Source of the DNA: an uncultured Collinsella sp.
Lineage (GTDB): Bacteria > Actinomycetota > Coriobacteriia > Coriobacteriales > Coriobacteriaceae
Length of the DNA: 10,067 nucleotides
Assembly: GCA_900764025.1 (NCBI GenBank)
Contig: CAAFMM010000055.1
Span: forward strand, 1 to 10,067
Reading direction: 5' to 3'
Under the pieces are notes generated by a model that did not search any database, had not been told where the DNA came from, and saw nothing but the letters and a program-made list of their open reading frames with translations. Both the position numbers and the translations under genes were made by a program. This document shows, piece by piece, positions 6,312 to 10,067 of the stretch. Numbering within the stretch: the first letter of the stretch is position 1; each line of letters starts with the position of its first letter.

Positions 6312-6388
6312 CTCTGTCTTTTCGTGCCCGGCGTCGGTTTATCGCCGTCCGGGTTGGGTATTCTAGAAAGCATTATTAACCCCAGTAG
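6312..6388. promoter_or_regulatory. Divergent intergenic region of cobO and ftsH with tentative ftsH -10
   Basis: This 77-base gap must hold promoters for both genes unless they start further in. On the plus strand TATTCT (6359-6364) could be a -10, 25 bases before the first ftsH ATG, but no good -35 is seen at the right distance. CCCGG and CCGGG arms (6327-6352) form a loose inverted repeat around the middle. Evidence is weak. Confidence 0.3.
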
Positions 6389-8296
6389 ATGGAGTTCAAG
6401 CAGATGGAGATGGATGACAACAAGCGTAGACGGAATATGATCCTCTACGTGCTCATCGCCTTCGTCGTCTACCTCGTGCTCTCGACCGTTCTGTTCCCCA
6501 ACATCGGTCACACGCAGCAGATTACGAAGACCGATTACTCGACGTTTGTCAAAGCGCTCGATAAGAAGAGTGTCGACAAGGTCGAGTACAACACGGACGA
6601 TTACTCGATTTATTACACCAAGAAGGGCGAGGACGAGAACATCGCCTATAAGACGACCGGTGTGCCGAACGATGCGGGCTTTACCGATCGCGTGCTTGAG
6701 TCTGGCGCTTCGCTGGAGTCGGTCGTTCCCGATAAAAACTCGGGTTTGATGACCTACTACCTGCTTACGCTCATCCTTCCCATGGCGATTTTCTTCCTGA
6801 TCGGCTGGTGGCTCAACCGCCGCATGAAGAAGGCCATGGGTGATGACGGTCCTTCGATGAACTTTGGCGGCGGTGGCTTTGGCGGCGGTGGACTGGGCAA
6901 GTCCGGCGCGCGCGTGATCGCCTCCAAGGACGTGGGCGTGACCTTTAAGGATGTCGCCGGCCAGGAAGAGGCCAAGGAGTCCCTCAAGGAGGTCGTCGAC
7001 TTTCTGGAGAAGCCCCAGCGCTACGAGGAGATTGGCGCCAAGCTGCCGCGCGGTGCTCTCCTTGTTGGCCCTCCGGGTACCGGTAAGACCCTGCTAGCCA
7101 AGGCTGTTGCCGGCGAGGCTGGTGTTCCGTTCTTTAGCATTTCGGGTTCTGAGTTCGTCGAGATGTTCGTCGGCCGTGGCGCCGCCAAGGTGCGCGACCT
7201 GTTTAAGCAGGCCAAGGAAAAGGCCCCGTGCATTGTGTTTATCGACGAGATCGATACCATCGGCAAAAAGCGTGACGGCGGCGGCTTTAGCGGCAACGAC
7301 GAGCGCGAGCAGACGCTCAACCAGCTGCTGACCGAGATGGACGGCTTCGATAACCACAAGGGTATTGTCGTTCTCGCTGCTACCAACCGCCCTGACAGCC
7401 TTGACCCGGCCCTGTTGCGCCCCGGTCGTTTTGACCGCCGTATCCCCGTTGAGCTGCCCGACCTGACTGGCCGCAAGAACATTCTTGAGCTGCATGCCAA
7501 GAGCGTGAAGACGCAGCCGCCGATCGACCTGACCGCGATTGCCCGCGCCACGCCCGGTGCCTCGGGCGCCGACCTGGCCAATATCATCAACGAGGGCGCC
7601 CTGCGTGCCGTCCGTGAGGGCCGCAAGCGCGCTACGCAGGACGATTTTGAGGAGTCGGTGGAGGTCGTCATCGCCGGCCAGCAGCGTAAGTCCACGGTAC
7701 TGTCCGACCACGAGAAGCAGGTTGTTTCTTACCACGAGATCGGCCATGCCATCGTTGCCGCCCGCCAGAAGGGCTCTGCACCGGTCACGAAGATCACCAT
7801 CGTGCCGCGCACGAGCGGTGCTCTGGGCTACACCATGCAGGTCGAGGAGGATGAGCGCTTCCTGACCACGCGCCAGGAGGTCCTGGACAAGCTCGCCGTC
7901 TATTGCGGTGGCCGTGCAGCCGAGGAGCTCATCTTTGGTGAGATGACGACCGGCGCCGCCAACGATATCGAGCAGGCCACCAAGCTCGCCCGTAACATGG
8001 TGACGCGCTTTGGTATGTCCGATGAGTTTGGCATGATGGCACTCGGTACCGTTCAGAATGCGTACCTTAACCAGGACACGTCGCTCACCTGCGCCCCCGG
8101 TACGGCCGAGCGCGTGGACGCGATTGTCGCCAAGCTGATCGAGGATGCGCACGACCGCGCCCTGCAGATCCTGAAGGAGAACAAGTTCAAGCTCCACGAG
8201 CTGGCTCGTTATCTGTACAAGAAGGAGACGATCACGGGCGAGGAGTTCATGAATCTCCTCACGCGCGAGAATCCGCTGATGTCAAAGCAGCAGTAA
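6389..8296 (+). CDS. ftsH: ATP-dependent zinc metalloprotease FtsH
   Basis: Membrane-anchored hexameric AAA+ protease that unfolds and degrades membrane and short-lived cytosolic proteins. The 635-residue protein has all parts in order: first membrane helix (residues ~17-36), an extracytoplasmic domain of about 80 residues, a second membrane helix (~118-141), a Gly-rich linker ([10 protein letters not shown]), the AAA domain with Walker A GPPGTGKT (227-234), Walker B VFIDEID (283-289) and second region of homology [20 protein letters not shown] (331-350), and the protease with HEIGH (His449, Glu450, His453) and Asp526 as the third zinc ligand. All catalytic residues are present. The first ATG (6389) has no ribosome site; the second (6404) has TGGAG nine bases upstream and may be the real start, removing five residues. 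Single gene with its own terminator; ftsH here is not next to hpt or tilS. Confidence 0.97.
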   Translation: MEFKQMEMDDNKRRRNMILYVLIAFVVYLVLSTVLFPNIGHTQQITKTDYSTFVKALDKKSVDKVEYNTDDYSIYYTKKGEDENIAYKTTGVPNDAGFTDRVLESGASLESVVPDKNSGLMTYYLLTLILPMAIFFLIGWWLNRRMKKAMGDDGPSMNFGGGGFGGGGLGKSGARVIASKDVGVTFKDVAGQEEAKESLKEVVDFLEKPQRYEEIGAKLPRGALLVGPPGTGKTLLAKAVAGEAGVPFFSISGSEFVEMFVGRGAAKVRDLFKQAKEKAPCIVFIDEIDTIGKKRDGGGFSGNDEREQTLNQLLTEMDGFDNHKGIVVLAATNRPDSLDPALLRPGRFDRRIPVELPDLTGRKNILELHAKSVKTQPPIDLTAIARATPGASGADLANIINEGALRAVREGRKRATQDDFEESVEVVIAGQQRKSTVLSDHEKQVVSYHEIGHAIVAARQKGSAPVTKITIVPRTSGALGYTMQVEEDERFLTTRQEVLDKLAVYCGGRAAEELIFGEMTTGAANDIEQATKLARNMVTRFGMSDEFGMMALGTVQNAYLNQDTSLTCAPGTAERVDAIVAKLIEDAHDRALQILKENKFKLHELARYLYKKETITGEEFMNLLTRENPLMSKQQ

Positions 8297-8317
8297 TACT
8301 GGTTGCGCAGTATCAAT

Positions 8318-8354
8318 CGCCCCATTTGAGTGTCTATCTCAAATGGGGCGTTTT
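8318..8354 (+). terminator. Intrinsic terminator of ftsH
   Basis: A perfect 13-bp stem (8318-8330, arm CGCCCCATTTGAG, with 8338-8350), a 7-base loop, then TTTT. It starts 22 bases after the ftsH stop codon and ends 18 bases before the next start codon, so the downstream DUF523 gene either relies on read-through or has a promoter hidden in or near this hairpin. Confidence 0.88.
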
Positions 8355-8371
8355 GCGTGGGAGGGATATGT

Positions 8372-8827
8372 ATGAAGATCGTGGTGAGTGCCTGTTTGAT
8401 GGGCGAGAGCTGCAAGTATAACGGGCTCGACAACTATCATCGCGCGTTGGTCGAGGCCTGCGAGCGTACAGGGACCGAGGTCCTCTTGGTGTGCCCCGAG
8501 GTCTTTGGCGGCCTGCCCACGCCGCGTAAGCCGTCCGAGATTGTGAACGGCGAGGTTCGTACCTGTGAGGGCGTGTCCGTTGACCGGGAATTCCGCCTAG
8601 GAGCCCAACGAGCACTCGCGATGTGCGAGCAGGCGGGCGGTCCGGAAGAGGTCGCCGCGTGCATCTTACAGGACCGTAGTCCCTCGTGTGGCGCAGGCCG
8701 CATCTACGACGGAACATTCAGTGGCACCCTTACAGCGGGCAACGGCGTTTTCGTCGACCTGCTCCTGCGCAATGGGTACCGTGTGATCCCGGCGAGTGAA
8801 TTCGATCCCAGCATACTGGAGCAATAA
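8372..8827 (+). CDS. DUF523 family protein, TudS-like Fe-S desulfurase candidate
   Basis: A 151-residue cytosolic protein of the DUF523 family. Characterised members (TudS) are [4Fe-4S] enzymes that remove sulfur from thiouracil. The family signature is complete: CLMGESCKYNG (Cys8, Cys14), CPEVFGGLPTPR (Cys41), and RSPSCG (Cys106); Cys8, Cys41 and Cys106 are the likely cluster ligands by family analogy. Most of the remaining sequence is short of known motifs, and the substrate here is not known. The start at 8372 has GGGAGGG six bases upstream; the in-frame GTG at 8330 would begin inside the ftsH terminator stem and is rejected. It follows ftsH by 75 bases and converges on the dehydrogenase gene, sharing a terminator with it. 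Confidence 0.9.
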   Translation: MKIVVSACLMGESCKYNGLDNYHRALVEACERTGTEVLLVCPEVFGGLPTPRKPSEIVNGEVRTCEGVSVDREFRLGAQRALAMCEQAGGPEEVAACILQDRSPSCGAGRIYDGTFSGTLTAGNGVFVDLLLRNGYRVIPASEFDPSILEQ

Positions 8828-8866
8828 AAAACCACCACAAGGGTGCTGTCCCCTTGTGGTGGTTTT
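8828..8866. terminator. Two-way intrinsic terminator between DUF523 and dehydrogenase genes
   Basis: A perfect 16-bp stem (8828-8843 with 8851-8866, core ACCACCACAAGGG) and 7-base loop begin at the base after the DUF523 stop codon and end 9 bases before the dehydrogenase stop codon. Ends are A-rich on the left and T-rich on the right, so each strand gets a T run (four T on plus, six T on minus). It should stop transcription from both sides, better on the minus strand. Confidence 0.92.
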
Positions 8867-8875
8867 GGTCTTGGC

Positions 8876-9958
8876 CTAGAGGCCGTGGCCGTAGGCGTCG
8901 GCGGCCTTGATGGCGGCGGCGAATTTTTCGTCGGTGAAGGGCGCGGGGTTTCCCTGCTTCCACTCGTTGGTGGCGTGCGCGTATTCGCACAGGGCAGGGA
9001 TATCGGCCTCGGAAAGCCCGACCTGCTCAAGCGTCACGGGCAGGCCCATCTGCTTGTTAAAGGCGGCGTAGCGCTCAAGGTTCTCGGTATCGCCCGTATA
9101 GGCGAACAGTACCAGCACACCCAGGCTTACGACCTCGCCGTGCAGGTAGGTGCCCTCACGCGGAATGCTGCAGGTGGCGTTGTAGAACGCGTGCGCCACG
9201 CTCGAGTTGTAGTAGTAATCGTTTTGGTTGGTCAGGTTCGAGACATAGCCCGTGTTGACCACGATGTCGAGCGCGATCTGCTTGACGGCTTCGGTCGACT
9301 GGTCCTGGCGCACGTCCTCAAGACCCTGCACGCCGTAGGTAAACAGCGGCTCGGAGCAGGTGTGCGCGAGTGCCAGGCCAAGTCCGGCGGTGTGCTCCAG
9401 GTTGCCGGCGCTCGTGGCATACTCGACCTCGGGCTGCTTGGACAGGGCATCGCCCACGCCGGCCCAGAAGTACTCCGCCGGAGCCTCTGCGATGATCTTG
9501 GGGTTGATGAAGATGTGCGCCGGTCGGTTGGGGTATGAATAGCCCTCGAGCGAGCCGTCGTCGTTGTAGACGACGGCAATGGCGGTCGCGGCCGAGCAGT
9601 TGGAGCAGATCGTCGGCACCGTAAAGACGATCTTCTTGAGCTCGATGGCTGCGGTCTTCACGGTGTCGAGCGCCTTGCCGCCGCCGCACGCGATAAGCAC
9701 GTCAGCTTCCTGGCAGGCAGGGGAGTTCACGACCTTGGCGATATTGGCACGCGTACTGTTGGTGCCATAGACGCGCGTCTCTAGAATCTCGACGTCGGTA
9801 CCCTCCAGCGCAGCCTCGATGCCCGGCAGCGCCGCAGCCAGGGTTCGCTTACCACCAATGATGGCGATCTTGGTCGCTCCGTACTCTGCCAGTGCGGCGG
9901 GCAGCTCGGTAAAGCAATCCTCGCCGACGGTGTAGTCGCTCATTCCGATCGTGCGCAT
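8876..9958 (-). CDS. Iron-containing alcohol dehydrogenase family, glycerol dehydrogenase-like
   Basis: NAD(H)-dependent polyol or alcohol dehydrogenase, closest in pattern to glycerol dehydrogenase, which oxidises glycerol to dihydroxyacetone. The 360-residue protein has the NAD-binding GGGKALDT (92-99), the preceding Rossmann strand (IAIIGGKRTL), and the three metal ligands Asp170 (GVGDALSK), His256 (SVAHAFYN) and His273 (YLHGEVVSLG), matching the Asp-His-His zinc site of bacterial glycerol dehydrogenases. The segment after GVGDALSK (QPEVEYATS) differs from the usual GldA sequence, so the substrate may differ. The start at 9958 is chosen because AAAGAAGG lies about 5 bases upstream. A longer frame to 10006 is false: its first residues (MCSSDL) are translated from Illumina adapter. 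The native promoter is lost because only about 31 bases of genomic DNA remain upstream. Confidence 0.92.
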   Translation of the reverse strand: MRTIGMSDYTVGEDCFTELPAALAEYGATKIAIIGGKRTLAAALPGIEAALEGTDVEILETRVYGTNSTRANIAKVVNSPACQEADVLIACGGGKALDTVKTAAIELKKIVFTVPTICSNCSAATAIAVVYNDDGSLEGYSYPNRPAHIFINPKIIAEAPAEYFWAGVGDALSKQPEVEYATSAGNLEHTAGLGLALAHTCSEPLFTYGVQGLEDVRQDQSTEAVKQIALDIVVNTGYVSNLTNQNDYYYNSSVAHAFYNATCSIPREGTYLHGEVVSLGVLVLFAYTGDTENLERYAAFNKQMGLPVTLEQVGLSEADIPALCEYAHATNEWKQGNPAPFTDEKFAAAIKAADAYGHGL

Positions 9959-9989
9959 AGCAACCTTCTTTCGTTCGATAGAGTGCTTT

Positions 9990-10067
9990 AGATCGGAAGA
10001 GCACACGTCTGAACTCCAGTCACGGCTACATCTCGTATGCCGTCTTCTGCTTGAAAAAAAAAAAAAA
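9990..10067 (+). other. Illumina TruSeq adapter, index GGCTAC, and poly-A tail (artefact)
   Basis: From 9990 the sequence is the TruSeq indexed read-1 adapter: AGATCGGAAGAGCACACG and its continuation to CCAGTCAC (ending 10023), a 6-base index GGCTAC (10024-10029, recalled as TruSeq index 11), ATCTCGTATGCCGTC to CTGCTTG (ending 10053), then 14 A. This is the order seen when a read runs through a short insert into the adapter and off its end. It is not genomic and marks an untrimmed contig end. Confidence 0.99.

Noticed and set aside
6312..6388. Cobalamin riboswitch upstream of cobO
   Set aside because: The gap is only 77 bases, too short for a full cobalamin riboswitch, and I see no B12-box-like sequence.
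7094..8197. Long minus-strand open frame across ftsH
   Set aside because: Shadow of ftsH; low-complexity, Arg/Leu/Gly-rich translation without family features.
10053..10067. Terminal poly-A as a terminator T tract on the minus strand or a real A-run
   Set aside because: It directly follows the end of the sequencing adapter and is the usual off-end signal of Illumina reads.

Overview
The window is GC-rich chromosomal DNA from a bacterium. The mix of genes and the protein character (FtsH, Ffh, ThyA plus FolA, and a DUF134-NifX fusion with a His/Cys-rich tail) look most like a gut actinobacterium of the class Coriobacteriia, close to Collinsella. That assignment is from memory of the families, not from a search. 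No insertion sequence, phage gene, CRISPR array, tRNA or rRNA is visible. The last ~78 bases are not biological: they are an Illumina TruSeq adapter with a 6-base index and a poly-A tail, so the window ends at a contig end where adapter read-through was assembled.

Layout, left to right: the 3' part of ffh (+); a GC-rich hairpin and an 11-bp tandem repeat array in the gap to a convergent gene; a minus-strand fusion of a DUF134 helix-turn-helix regulator with a NifX-type cluster-binding domain, with two CATATG-centred palindromes flanking its predicted promoter; thyA and folA (+), a two-gene folate/dTMP operon; a SpoU/TrmH RNA methyltransferase (+); a MATE-family efflux gene (+) broken by an in-frame TAG at codon 34; a convergent cob(I)alamin/cobyrinate adenosyltransferase gene (-) whose stop codon lies in the same palindrome as the MATE stop codon; ftsH (+) with a strong terminator; a DUF523/TudS-like Fe-S protein gene (+); and a convergent glycerol-dehydrogenase-like gene (-), sharing a two-way terminator with the DUF523 gene.

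Most genes are single housekeeping units with their own terminators. The clearest functional pair is ThyA and FolA: ThyA converts dUMP to dTMP and leaves dihydrofolate, which FolA reduces back to tetrahydrofolate. The most notable biology is the DUF134-NifX gene: regulator and metal-cluster domain in one chain, paired operator-like sites at its own promoter, and a near-perfect Shine-Dalgarno inside the frame that could release the NifX domain as a separate protein. I did not find a clearly new multi-gene system. No gap between genes exceeds about 220 bases.
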